A DNA stretch of 24,309 bases from Chloroflexota bacterium (GCA_003229915.1 QIGA01000267.1:1-24309); one strand, 5' to 3'; positions 7,564 to 14,270 are shown, counted from the stretch's first letter. Translations and numbers: made by a program. Notes: generated from the sequence alone by a model not told the origin.

Positions 7564-7869
7564 TTAGGCCTTTTTGCCCTCGATAACGTCCTTGGGCTTG
7601 ATCTTGATCTGTTTGGGCTTGGTCTCCCCCTTTATAGTCAGCGTATCGCCTGTTATGGTGACCTCCACCTCTTCGGGCTTAGCGCCGGGCACACTCGCCT
7701 TGACTACGACGTTGTCATCGGTTTGATACATGTCTATGGGCAAGTCTGATCCCTCGCCGAACACGGCCGTCAGCCGTGATGGCCTGACGAAGCTGTCTTC
7801 GAACAAGCGATCCATCGCCTGCCTCAGAGTGACCATATCAGAGAAGGGTTGCCACCTAATTATGTTCAT
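7564..7869 (-). CDS. Hsp20-family small heat-shock protein, internally deleted
   Basis: The 101-residue protein begins MNIIRWQPFSDMVTLRQAMDRLF, the usual N terminus of bacterial Hsp20. It continues into the first half of the alpha-crystallin domain (DLPIDMYQTDDNVVVKASVPG, then VTITGDTLTIKGETK). It then jumps straight to the basic tail PKQIKIKPKDVIEGKKA. Full-length relatives are about 140-150 residues. Missing are the YxxRERxxGxFxRS strand region, the dimerisation loop and the GVLTLxxPK motif, roughly 50 residues, lost in frame. The fold is probably incomplete, so this may be a decaying chaperone or an unusual mini-Hsp20. AAAGGAGG lies 7 bases before ATG 7869, which I prefer over an upstream start at 7944. 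Confidence 0.8.
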   Translation of the reverse strand: MNIIRWQPFSDMVTLRQAMDRLFEDSFVRPSRLTAVFGEGSDLPIDMYQTDDNVVVKASVPGAKPEEVEVTITGDTLTIKGETKPKQIKIKPKDVIEGKKA

Positions 7870-7914
7870 CGTGCCACCTCCTTTCCTCATCGATGGCAGT
7901 CTTTTTCTGCTGTC

Positions 7915-7944
7915 AATATACCATATATTACACCATGTTATCAA
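7915..7944 (-). promoter_or_regulatory. Probable hsp20 promoter
   Basis: On the minus strand, -35 TTGATA (7944-7939) and -10 TATATT (7920-7915) are 18 bases apart. The leader would be about 40 bases and carries AAAGGAGG before ATG 7869. The -35 sits in CTTGAT, half of a HAIR-type site, but the matching TCAAG arm is absent, so HspR control is not supported here. No CIRCE element is present. Confidence 0.5.
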
Positions 7945-8027
7945 GATAATTGTAATAAATAGTTCACAAAATGTTATAATAAGATTATAAGTAATCTAGC
8001 TGGATTATGGCATGCGATAGCATTATA

Positions 8028-8048
8028 CTTGACAAGATCATTATCAAC
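8028..8048. promoter_or_regulatory. HAIR-like operator (putative HspR binding site)
   Basis: HspR binds HAIR, consensus CTTGAGT-N7-ACTCAAG. Here CTTGA (8028-8032) and TCAAC (8044-8048) occur at exactly the HAIR spacing, so nine of the ten outer arm positions match. The two inner positions of each arm match poorly. The site covers the -35 and part of the spacer of the dnaJ promoter, where bound repressor would block RNA polymerase. A separate perfect 8-bp inverted repeat, GCATTATA (8020-8027) and TATAATGC (8052-8059), brackets it. Confidence 0.55.
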
Positions 8049-8057
8049 AGTTATAAT
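8029..8057 (+). promoter_or_regulatory. Consensus sigma-70 promoter of the dnaJ-hspR-clpC operon
   Basis: -35 TTGACA (8029-8034) and -10 TATAAT (8052-8057) are separated by exactly 17 bases, a perfect consensus promoter. Transcription would begin near 8064, right at the dnaJ Shine-Dalgarno AGGAGG (8065-8070), so the leader is minimal. Such a strong promoter would be expected to need a repressor, in keeping with the HspR gene in the same operon. Confidence 0.85.
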
Positions 8058-8078
8058 GCAGCGCAGGAGGCTCAGGAT

Positions 8079-9059
8079 ATGGCGGGGAAGAATTACTATG
8101 ACATTTTAGGGGTGGGCAAGACAGCCACCGCCAAGGAGATAAAGCAGGCTTATCGCAAGCTGGCCCGAAAATACCATCCTGACGTTAACACCGGCGATAA
8201 ATCGGCCGAGGCCAAGTTTAAGGAGATTAACGGGGCCCATGAGGTGCTCTCTGACCCGGAGAAGCGCAAGAAATATGACCAGTTTGGCGATAAGTGGCAA
8301 TACGCTGACCAGTTCGCCCAGACTGGAGGGCGGCAGCCTTCTCGGGATTTTTCCAGGGGAGGCACCAGGACCACATCCCATTTTGAAGATATCGGTGACA
8401 TCGGTGGTGGAGGGTTTGGTGACATCTTCGACTCGATACTGGGCGGTTTCGGGGGCAGGAGAGCGCGCCGCCCGCAGCGAGGTCGGGACTTCGAGTATCC
8501 CGTCGAGGTGTCTTTGGAGGAGGCTTATCACGGGGCGGCCAGGGTGCTGGAAACTCAGACAGAGGAACCCTGCTCGAGCTGCAAAGGAGATGGTTGTCCG
8601 TCCTGCGGTGGCGTGGGGAGGATAATTCGACCAAAGCGCCTTGAGGTGAGGATTCCGCCTGGCGTAAAAGGTGGTTCCAGGGTCAGGATAGCCGGCAAGG
8701 GCAGCCCGGGATATGGTGGAGGCACAGCGGGCGATATCTTTCTTCTGATCTCCGTCAAGCCTGACAAACGTTTCCAGAGGACGGGGGACGACCTGCATGT
8801 GGAGGTGCCGGTGCCTCTGCTAGACGCCATTCTTGGCGGCGAGGTCCAGGTGCCCACCATCGGCGGGAAAAAGCTCGCTCTCAAGATTCCGCCTGAGACC
8901 CAGAATGGAAAGGTATTTCGCCTGTCAGGGCAAGGGATGCCTAAGCTTGGCGGTAATGGCAAGGGAGATCTCCTGGCGAAGGTCAACATTGTCCTGCCCA
9001 CTAAGTTGTCTGAGCGGGAAAAGGAACTTTTCCAGGAGTTAAAGGCTATTCACGCCTGA
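8079..9059 (+). CDS. DnaJ/CbpA-like co-chaperone with a reduced zinc finger
   Basis: The 326-residue protein stimulates a DnaK-type ATPase. The J domain occupies about 5-70 with HPD at 33-35. A Gly/Phe-rich linker follows (about 95-135). A short zinc segment has cysteines 165, 168, 173 and 176 (CSSC and CPSC), then come the two C-terminal beta domains (about 187-326). Canonical DnaJ has four CxxCxGxG repeats binding two zincs; only two CxxC pairs remain, enough for one zinc, so it is intermediate between DnaJ and zinc-less CbpA. The frame opens upstream at 8007, but the promoter at 8029-8057 lies inside that extension. ATG 8079, with AGGAGG 8 bases upstream and the MAGKNYYDILGV start, is therefore chosen. 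hspR follows 37 bases later. Confidence 0.92.
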   Translation: MAGKNYYDILGVGKTATAKEIKQAYRKLARKYHPDVNTGDKSAEAKFKEINGAHEVLSDPEKRKKYDQFGDKWQYADQFAQTGGRQPSRDFSRGGTRTTSHFEDIGDIGGGGFGDIFDSILGGFGGRRARRPQRGRDFEYPVEVSLEEAYHGAARVLETQTEEPCSSCKGDGCPSCGGVGRIIRPKRLEVRIPPGVKGGSRVRIAGKGSPGYGGGTAGDIFLLISVKPDKRFQRTGDDLHVEVPVPLLDAILGGEVQVPTIGGKKLALKIPPETQNGKVFRLSGQGMPKLGGNGKGDLLAKVNIVLPTKLSEREKELFQELKAIHA

Positions 9060-9096
9060 ACCTTCTTCAGGCACGAGTCGATTATGGAGGTGACAA

Positions 9097-9402
9097 ATGA
9101 TGGAATACGAGGATTCTGATCCTCGTTATGTGATAAGTGTGGCAGCGAGGATGCTTGGCGTGCACGCCCAAACTCTGAGATACTACGAGCGCGCAGGCAT
9201 GATCGAGCCGTCTCGGTCCAGAGGTAACCGCAGGCTCTACTCGATGGAAGACATGGAGAGGCTGCGCAGGATAAAGACCCTGATAGACGACCTTGGGGTT
9301 AACCTGGCTGGGGTGGAGGTTATCATGAGGATGGGCGAGCGCATGGCTGAGATGGAGAGGTGGATGCGGGTGATGGAGCTGGAGATAAGACGCCTTACCT
9401 AG
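9097..9402 (+). CDS. hspR: HspR-type MerR-family heat-shock repressor
   Basis: The 101-residue protein has an N-terminal MerR winged-helix DNA-binding domain (about 12-80: YVISVAARMLGVHAQTLRYYERAGMI, then RGNRRLYSMEDMERL). A short C-terminal helix rich in Met and Glu follows. The wording HAQTLRYYERAG and its position between a dnaJ-like gene and a clp gene identify HspR, which in actinobacteria and others represses dnaK, dnaJ and clp operons through HAIR sites with help from DnaK. A HAIR-like site overlaps the operon promoter at 8028-8048, consistent with autorepression. GGAGGTGA lies before the ATG; two ATGs stand in tandem (9097 and 9100) and either could be used. Confidence 0.9.
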   Translation: MMEYEDSDPRYVISVAARMLGVHAQTLRYYERAGMIEPSRSRGNRRLYSMEDMERLRRIKTLIDDLGVNLAGVEVIMRMGERMAEMERWMRVMELEIRRLT

Positions 9403-9429
9403 CCATTGATTGACAGAAGGAGTTTGGCC

Positions 9430-11856
9430 ATGATGAAGCCACCTAAATTCACAGAACAGGCGCAAGAGGTGCTCGCAGCCTCTCAGGAGCTGGTTCGGCA
9501 CTTTCGCCATAGTCAGTGGGATGTGGAGCACATACTTCTGGCGCTGCTCCAGCAAGAGGGTGGTGTCACTGCTGAGATACTGAGAGAAGTGGGTGTGGAA
9601 ATCGAGCCATTGCAAGAGAGGGTGATGCAGGCTCTGCAACGCACTCCCATGGCAACCTATGAAGTGGGGCAGATTTATCCTACTCCCCGGATCGAAAGCT
9701 TGCTTCGTGCCGCCTCAAACGAGGCCGGAAGGTTCAGAGATGAGTTTGTGGGCAGCGAACACTTGCTCATTGCTATCGCTTTGGAGAGGGGAGGCGAGGG
9801 GGCCGGTATCTTGAAAGAGTTCGGCATAGATCAGGAGAAGATATACGGTGCCCTCCAGAACATCAGGGGAGATCAGCGTATCACTGACTCCAGGGCAGAA
9901 TCCAAGTATCGCGCACTGGAGAAATACAGCCGTGATCTGACGGCGCTCGCCAGAGAAGGGAAGCTGGACCCGGTAATAGGGCGTGATGAGGAGATAAGGC
10001 GGGTAATCCAGGTGCTTACACGTCGCACCAAGAACAACCCGGTGATAATCGGTGAGGTTGGCGTGGGCAAGACGGCCATTGCTGAGGGCCTGGCGCAAAG
10101 GATCGTAGCTGGCGATGTGCCTGACTCTCTGAAAGGGCGGAGGGTTATCGCTCTCGATATGGGCGCCCTGGTTGCCGGCAGCAAGTTCCGTGGAGAATTC
10201 GAGGAACGGCTCAAAGCGGTTATGGACGAAATCCGACGTGCTCAGGGCGAGATCGTGCTCTTCATCGATGAGCTTCATACAGTAGTTGGGGCTGGCGCTG
10301 CTGAGGGGTCTATCGATGCCTCCAATATGCTTAAACCTGCGCTGGCTCGAGGTGAGCTTCAGTGTGTTGGCGCTACCACGCTCGACGAGTATCGGGAGCA
10401 TGTGGAGAAAGACCGTGCTCTGGAGAGGAGATTTCAACCTGTATTTGTGGACGAGCCCAGCGTGGATGACACCATCGAGATGCTGAGGGGGCTCAGACCA
10501 CGATATGAAGCCCATCACAAGATACAGATCGAAGATGCGGCCCTGGTGGCCGCTGCCAAGCTCAGCCAGCGCTATATCTCTGATCGCTATCTCCCAGATA
10601 AGGCCATTGACCTCATAGACGAAGCTGCATCCAAGATAAGGATCGATGCCGAGAGCGCTCCTGCTGAGGTCAAGGAGCTGGAGCAGAGGCTTCAGCAAAT
10701 AGCTAATGAAGAGGAAGCAGCCTCCCAGCGCGGTGACTTCGAGCGGGCGGCTACGCTTAAAGCTCAGCGTCTTGGCCTGGAAAAGGAGTACAGTAAGGCA
10801 AGGGATAAGTGGCTTAAGGAAAAAAAGGTTGAAGAGGTGGTCGGCGAGGAGACCATCGCTGAGCTTGTCTCCAAGTGGACCGGCATACCCGTAAGCCGCA
10901 TGCTTGAGGAAGAGATGGGGAAGCTGGCTTATATGGAGGAGGAATTGCACCGGAGGGTGATTGGCCAGGACGAGGCCATAGAAGCTGTTTCCGATGCCAT
11001 CCGGAGAGCACGGGCAGGGCTGAAGGACCCCAAGAGACCTATCGGTAACTTTATCTTCCTCGGGCCTACTGGCGTTGGTAAGACGGAGCTTGCCCGGACG
11101 CTTGCTGAGTTCCTCTTCGATGAGGAAGAGGCGATGGTGAGGCTCGATATGTCGGAGTACATGGAGAAGCATACCGTGTCCCGTCTCATCGGTGCGCCGC
11201 CAGGATACATTGGCTATGAAGAGGGGGGACAGCTCACCGAGGCTGTGCGTCGCCGCCCCTACAAGGTTATCCTGTTCGACGAGATTGAGAAGGCTCACCC
11301 CGATGTGTTAAACATACTGCTGCAAATACTGGAAGACGGCCGGCTGACCGATGGTCATGGCCGGACTGTTGATTTCAAGAATACTGTGGTCATCATGACC
11401 TCGAATTTGGGCAGCCAGGAGCTTCAGCGCGGTTCCCTTGGCTTTCGCCACGAGGCGCAGTCGAAGACCGAGCAGAAACGGCTCCAGAGTTCCATCGAGA
11501 GTGCCCTGAAGCAGGCTTTCCGTCCTGAGTTCCTCAATCGCATTGATGAGGTCATAATCTTTCAGCCTCTTACGGAGGAGCAGATAAGGGAGATCGTTGA
11601 CTTCATGATGAAAGAGGTGCAGGCGAGAATCGAGGATCGGAAGATAATCGTGGTCTTAACTGAGGATGCCAAGTCCTGGCTGGCTAAAGAGGGCTTCGAT
11701 CCCATGTTCGGCGCTCGTCCCTTGAGGCGGACCATCCAGCGTGAGGTGGAGAATCCCCTGTCCAAGAAGATAATCCTGGGTGAGTTCAAGGAAGGGGACA
11801 AGGTACTGGTCGATTCCAGCCCCGAGGGACTGGTATTCAGCACGGGCGATGGGTGA
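9430..11856 (+). CDS. clpC: ClpC-type AAA+ unfoldase (Clp ATP-binding subunit)
   Basis: The 808-residue protein has a Clp_N repeat domain (about 6-145). NBD1 carries Walker A GEVGVGKT (208-215) and Walker B LFIDE (277-281). NBD2 carries Walker A GPTGVGKT (545-552) and Walker B ILFDE (614-618), and a C-terminal D2-small domain follows. Its middle linker is only about 65 residues and has a UVR-like motif (DFERAATLKAQ), as in ClpC; ClpB carries a coiled coil of about 120. The D2 loop LGF (670-672) sits where ClpC has its ClpP-binding VGF. It is therefore more likely a protease partner than the ClpB disaggregase, although ClpB is a common automatic label. No clpP is in the window. AAGGAG precedes ATG 9430 by 7 bases; ATG 9433 and TTG 9406 are alternatives. 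It ends the hspR operon. Confidence 0.9.
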   Translation: MMKPPKFTEQAQEVLAASQELVRHFRHSQWDVEHILLALLQQEGGVTAEILREVGVEIEPLQERVMQALQRTPMATYEVGQIYPTPRIESLLRAASNEAGRFRDEFVGSEHLLIAIALERGGEGAGILKEFGIDQEKIYGALQNIRGDQRITDSRAESKYRALEKYSRDLTALAREGKLDPVIGRDEEIRRVIQVLTRRTKNNPVIIGEVGVGKTAIAEGLAQRIVAGDVPDSLKGRRVIALDMGALVAGSKFRGEFEERLKAVMDEIRRAQGEIVLFIDELHTVVGAGAAEGSIDASNMLKPALARGELQCVGATTLDEYREHVEKDRALERRFQPVFVDEPSVDDTIEMLRGLRPRYEAHHKIQIEDAALVAAAKLSQRYISDRYLPDKAIDLIDEAASKIRIDAESAPAEVKELEQRLQQIANEEEAASQRGDFERAATLKAQRLGLEKEYSKARDKWLKEKKVEEVVGEETIAELVSKWTGIPVSRMLEEEMGKLAYMEEELHRRVIGQDEAIEAVSDAIRRARAGLKDPKRPIGNFIFLGPTGVGKTELARTLAEFLFDEEEAMVRLDMSEYMEKHTVSRLIGAPPGYIGYEEGGQLTEAVRRRPYKVILFDEIEKAHPDVLNILLQILEDGRLTDGHGRTVDFKNTVVIMTSNLGSQELQRGSLGFRHEAQSKTEQKRLQSSIESALKQAFRPEFLNRIDEVIIFQPLTEEQIREIVDFMMKEVQARIEDRKIIVVLTEDAKSWLAKEGFDPMFGARPLRRTIQREVENPLSKKIILGEFKEGDKVLVDSSPEGLVFSTGDG

Positions 11857-11935
11857 GAATCTCGGGTCGATCCCCGCGGGCCCTCCGAACACCCAAAAAT
11901 AGTGATCAGAACGCCAGGCAGTCGCTACATCTCAA

Positions 11936-12035
11936 TGTCTTTGCGAGGCACCCTGAGTCAGTCGAAGCGGTGCCGAAGCAATCTTGAATGTATTTATGAT
12001 GAGATTGAGATTGCTTCGCTACGCTCGCAATGACA
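11936..12035. repeat. Imperfect palindromic element (REP/MITE-like)
   Basis: The left arm (11936-11985) and right arm (12007-12035) are inverted copies of TGTC(T/A)TTGCGAG...GAAGCAATCT. The left arm carries a longer centre that has its own 6-bp stem, GGCACC (11947-11952) with GGTGCC (11969-11974). The right arm has the short form with GCTACGC. This 'gattgcttcgctacgctcgcaatgac' family is scattered between genes of many bacteria (from memory). It lies between clpC and the rplU promoter, with no gene inside. It could act as a 3'-end hairpin for the clpC transcript, although no T-run follows. Confidence 0.7.
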
Positions 12036-12088
12036 CCCAAAGCTCTGATTCTTAAAGCCAATCGCTATTTCGGGGGAGCAGGTTTAGC

Positions 12089-12117
12089 TTGACAGGGGGA
12101 GTTGGAGTTGGTAGAAT
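12089..12117 (+). promoter_or_regulatory. Promoter of rplU-rpmA-rpmE
   Basis: -35 TTGACA (12089-12094, perfect) and -10 TAGAAT (12112-12117, one mismatch) are separated by 17 bases. Transcription would start near 12124, leaving a leader of about 24 bases that holds only the Shine-Dalgarno. A long L21-type leader RNA is therefore excluded. Confidence 0.75.
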
Positions 12118-12136
12118 TTCACGGGAAGTTGATGTT

Positions 12137-12141
12137 GGAGG
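12137..12141 (+). promoter_or_regulatory. Shine-Dalgarno site that fixes the ATT start of rplU
   Basis: GGAGG lies 6 bases before ATT 12148. In this frame the nearest upstream stop is TGA at 12130-12132, and no ATG, GTG or TTG occurs between that stop and the conserved N-terminal codons. Confidence 0.75.
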
Positions 12142-12147
12142 TTTGCA

Positions 12148-12474
12148 ATTTACGCAGTAGTTGAAAGCGGAGGCAAGCAGTACAAGGTCTCCCCTGGGCA
12201 GATGATCGATGTGGATAAGCTTATCGTTGAGGGGGACACAGTCGAGTTGGACAGGGTTTACCTTGTCGCTGACGGGGATAAGGTCACTGTGGGCAGTCCG
12301 ACTGTAGATGGAGCCAAGGTTATCGCTGATGTGGTTGAACAGGGCAAAAAAGACAAGATTATTGTGTTCAAGTATAAACCAAAGGTCAGGTACCGGGTCA
12401 AGAAAGGCCATCGCCAGCCGTACACCAGGCTGGCTATCAAAGAGATAGTCATTGGCAAACGGAAGGGGAAATAG
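12148..12474 (+). CDS. rplU: 50S ribosomal protein L21, probable ATT start codon
   Basis: L21 binds 23S rRNA in the large subunit. The 108-residue product, read from ATT 12148, begins (M)YAVVESGGKQYKV, the exact universal L21 N terminus. It ends with the conserved region around GHRQPYTRLAIKEI. The first ATG in frame is at 12202 and would delete 18 conserved residues, including GGKQY. With a Shine-Dalgarno 6 bases upstream and a promoter just before it, ATT is the natural start. A sequencing or base-call error (ATG read as ATT) is the main alternative. rpmA follows after 3 bases. Confidence 0.93.
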   Translation: MYAVVESGGKQYKVSPGQMIDVDKLIVEGDTVELDRVYLVADGDKVTVGSPTVDGAKVIADVVEQGKKDKIIVFKYKPKVRYRVKKGHRQPYTRLAIKEIVIGKRKGK

Positions 12475-12477
12475 CAA

Positions 12478-12747
12478 ATGGCACATAAGAAAGGCGGCGG
12501 CAGCACACGCTTAGGGCGTGACAGCATATCCAAACGGCTGGGAGTCAAGCGCTACGATGGCCAGATCGTCTGCGCGGGCACGATATTGGTGAGGCAGCGG
12601 GGTACGCGCATTCACCAGGGGAACAACGTAGGTCTGGGGCGGGACTATACGCTATTTGCGCTTGTGGATGGAGTTGTCAAGTATGAGCCGGCCTCAAAGA
12701 ACAGGAGGAAGGTGAGCGTATACACCCGCGGGGAGAAGAAAGCCTGA
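12478..12747 (+). CDS. rpmA: 50S ribosomal protein L27
   Basis: The 89-residue protein starts MAHKKGGGSTRLGRDS, the conserved N-terminal tail of L27 that reaches toward the peptidyl-transferase centre. It continues with GNNVGLGRDYTLFALVDGVVKYE. It lacks the N-terminal extension cleaved by Prp in Firmicutes. AAGGGG at the end of rplU serves as ribosome binding site. Its TGA shares one base with the rpmE ATG (TGATG), so translation of the two is probably coupled. Confidence 0.97.
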   Translation: MAHKKGGGSTRLGRDSISKRLGVKRYDGQIVCAGTILVRQRGTRIHQGNNVGLGRDYTLFALVDGVVKYEPASKNRRKVSVYTRGEKKA

Positions 12748-12953
12748 TGAAGAAGGATATTCACCCGAAGTATGAGCACGCTACGGTAACTTGTGCCTGC
12801 GGCAGTAGCTTTGAAACTTGCTCTACCAGGCCTGTGCTGAAGGTCGAGCTCTGCAGCCAGTGCCATCCCTTCTTCAGCGGAGGCGAGCGCAGGATTGTGG
12901 ATACCCAGGGGCAGGTGGAGCGCTTCAGGCGTAGATACAAGATCAAGGGATAG
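12747..12953 (+). CDS. rpmE: 50S ribosomal protein L31 (zinc-binding form)
   Basis: The 68-residue protein begins MKKDIHPKYEHATVTCACGSS. Cysteines 16, 18, 36 and 39 make the four-Cys zinc site of the C+ type of L31, so it is not the Zur-regulated zinc-free paralogue. It is the last gene of rplU-rpmA-rpmE; a rho-independent terminator follows 26 bases later. Confidence 0.96.
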   Translation: MKKDIHPKYEHATVTCACGSSFETCSTRPVLKVELCSQCHPFFSGGERRIVDTQGQVERFRRRYKIKG

Positions 12954-12978
12954 ATAGAGCGAATGCCAGAAATCAGCC

Positions 12979-13007
12979 GGGGCGAGGGACTCTCGCCCCT
13001 TTCGTTT
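12979..13007 (+). terminator. Rho-independent terminator after rpmE
   Basis: GGGGCGAG (12979-12986) pairs perfectly with CTCGCCCC (12992-12999) across a 5-base loop and is followed by TTTCGTTT. It ends just before the yqhQ ribosome binding site, so yqhQ may be expressed by read-through. Confidence 0.8.
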
Positions 13008-13017
13008 AGGTGGGGCA

Positions 13018-13956
13018 TTGGGTAAGAGATTCCACTATGGCGGCCAGGCCGTCATTGAAGGCGTTATGATGCGCGGTCGCAATAGCACAGCGGTCGCCGT
13101 TCGCCGTCCCAACGGCGAGATCGCTCTTCGTCGTGATCCTCTGGCGACACTGTTCGCAGGACGGATTCGAGATATTCCCCTTCTACGCGGGCCTATAGTC
13201 TTGCTGGAGACACTTGTACTGGGGGTGCGCGCTCTCTTCTACTCAGCATCCGTGTCGCTTGAGGAGGAGGAGCAAACGATCAGCACGGCAATGCTTTGGG
13301 GCATTGTCATTTTGGGGTTTGCGCTGGCTCTAGGGTTGTTTGTGGCCTTGCCTCTATTGATCGTCCACTATATCGATCCCTATATTACCTCCATGGTAAG
13401 CAATATTGTCGATGGGATTATTCGTCTCGTTGTCTTTCTCATCTACCTCAAGGTGCTTGACCTGATGCCCGATATTCGCCGCGTGTGGGCCTATCATGGG
13501 GCCGAGCACAAGACAATCAATGCCTACGAGGCTGGGGAAGACCTGGAGGTGGATAGGATTCGTCCGTATGGAACCGCCCACACGCGTTGTGGGACAGGCT
13601 TTATTCTCATTGTGTTGGTAGTCGCCATCCTCGCTCATGCCTTTTTGGGGCGGCCACCTATGTGGATACGCTTTCTGGAGCGGCTTGCTATTCTCCCTGT
13701 GGTCGGTGCAGTCAGCTACGAATTCATAAAGTTCAGTGCCGATCACATGAAGAGCAGGCTGGTGAAGATCATCCTCATCCCTGGACTCGCTCTCCAGGCG
13801 ATGACCACGCGCGAACCGGACGACAGCCAGCTTGAGGTTGCCATCTCAGCGCTGAAGCGAGTCCTCGCTGATGATGCCGGCTCCCCCGCTGAGCTCGCGG
13901 AAGAAACAGCTTCTGTTACCGGTATGGCAGGCGGGGCCGAGGGCCTCCACCTGTAG
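13018..13956 (+). CDS. YqhQ-like DUF1385 membrane protein
   Basis: The 312-residue protein opens with GKRFHYGGQAVIEGVMMRG, the DUF1385 signature, and carries the family motif WAYHGAEHKTINAYEAGE (about 160-177) and HTRCGTGF. Hydrophobic stretches at about 92-118, 130-150, 195-215 and 220-243 make it a membrane protein. The biochemical function is not known. In Firmicutes and Chloroflexota it often lies between rpmE and prmC-prfA; here rpmE precedes it but prmC and prfA are missing. The start is TTG 13018 with AGGTGGGG upstream. Its last 111 bases overlap the 3' end of hisI on the other strand. Confidence 0.88.
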   Translation: MGKRFHYGGQAVIEGVMMRGRNSTAVAVRRPNGEIALRRDPLATLFAGRIRDIPLLRGPIVLLETLVLGVRALFYSASVSLEEEEQTISTAMLWGIVILGFALALGLFVALPLLIVHYIDPYITSMVSNIVDGIIRLVVFLIYLKVLDLMPDIRRVWAYHGAEHKTINAYEAGEDLEVDRIRPYGTAHTRCGTGFILIVLVVAILAHAFLGRPPMWIRFLERLAILPVVGAVSYEFIKFSADHMKSRLVKIILIPGLALQAMTTREPDDSQLEVAISALKRVLADDAGSPAELAEETASVTGMAGGAEGLHL

Positions 13957-14187
13957 CAGTACGGTATCCTCATCGCAATCGATGAGGACCCTCTTCACGT
14001 TCAGGTAGTTGCCCGAGGTCGCCCCTTTGTGCCACAGCTCCTGACGGCTTCGGCTGTAGAACCACGCCTGACCTGTGGAGAGTGTCTTCTCCAGGGACTC
14101 CTTATTCATGTAGGCCAGCATGAGCACTTCGCCAGTTTGTGCGTCCTGGGCTATGGCCGGGAGCAAACCCTTTTCGTCGAATTTCAT
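13846..14187 (-). CDS. hisI: Phosphoribosyl-AMP cyclohydrolase HisI
   Basis: HisI opens the adenine ring of PR-AMP in the third step of histidine synthesis. The 113-residue protein shows the family core: VLMLAYMNKE, the substrate region AWFYSRSRQELWHKGATSGN, and the metal site DCDED (70-74) with cysteines 87 and 94 (ACHTGNRSCF). There is no fused HisE domain. About 18 residues after the conserved FFREL extend into a 111-bp convergent overlap with yqhQ. It lies 93 bases downstream of hisA on the same strand. The ribosome binding site is weak (GAGAG). Confidence 0.95.
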   Translation of the reverse strand: MKFDEKGLLPAIAQDAQTGEVLMLAYMNKESLEKTLSTGQAWFYSRSRQELWHKGATSGNYLNVKRVLIDCDEDTVLLQVEALGPACHTGNRSCFFRELSGGAGIISEDSLQR

Positions 14188-14236
14188 TTTCTCTCAACAA
14201 ACCTCCATCAGTTCAACTTTCCTCTTTGCTTTGTGT

Positions 14237-14270
14237 GATTCTCTGGACTCCTGCTTGCGCGGGAGTGACA
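14237..14270. repeat. REP-like palindrome between hisA and hisI
   Basis: CTCCTGCTTGCGCGGGAG forms a compact stem (CTCC with GGAG; TGC/GCG centre) inside 'ctctggactcctgcttgcgcgggagtgacagg'-type text. This closely matches the common bacterial intergenic repeat built on 'ggattcccgctttcgcgggaatgaca' (from memory). It sits in the 93-base gap between hisA and hisI. Confidence 0.5.

Noticed and set aside
7870..8028. CIRCE element in the hsp20/dnaJ intergenic region.
   Set aside because: TTAGCACTC and its inverted partner are absent; only HAIR-like sequence is found.
8007..8078. N-terminal extension of the DnaJ-like protein from ATG 8007.
   Set aside because: A perfect promoter lies inside it and the J domain begins right after ATG 8079, which has its own Shine-Dalgarno.
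9715..11298. A 527-codon open frame on the minus strand.
   Set aside because: It lies fully antisense to clpC, whose motifs are unmistakable; a long shadow frame is expected in such GC-rich coding DNA.
12202..12474. rplU starting at ATG 12202.
   Set aside because: It would remove 18 residues of the L21 N terminus, and the Shine-Dalgarno lies 60 bases too far upstream.
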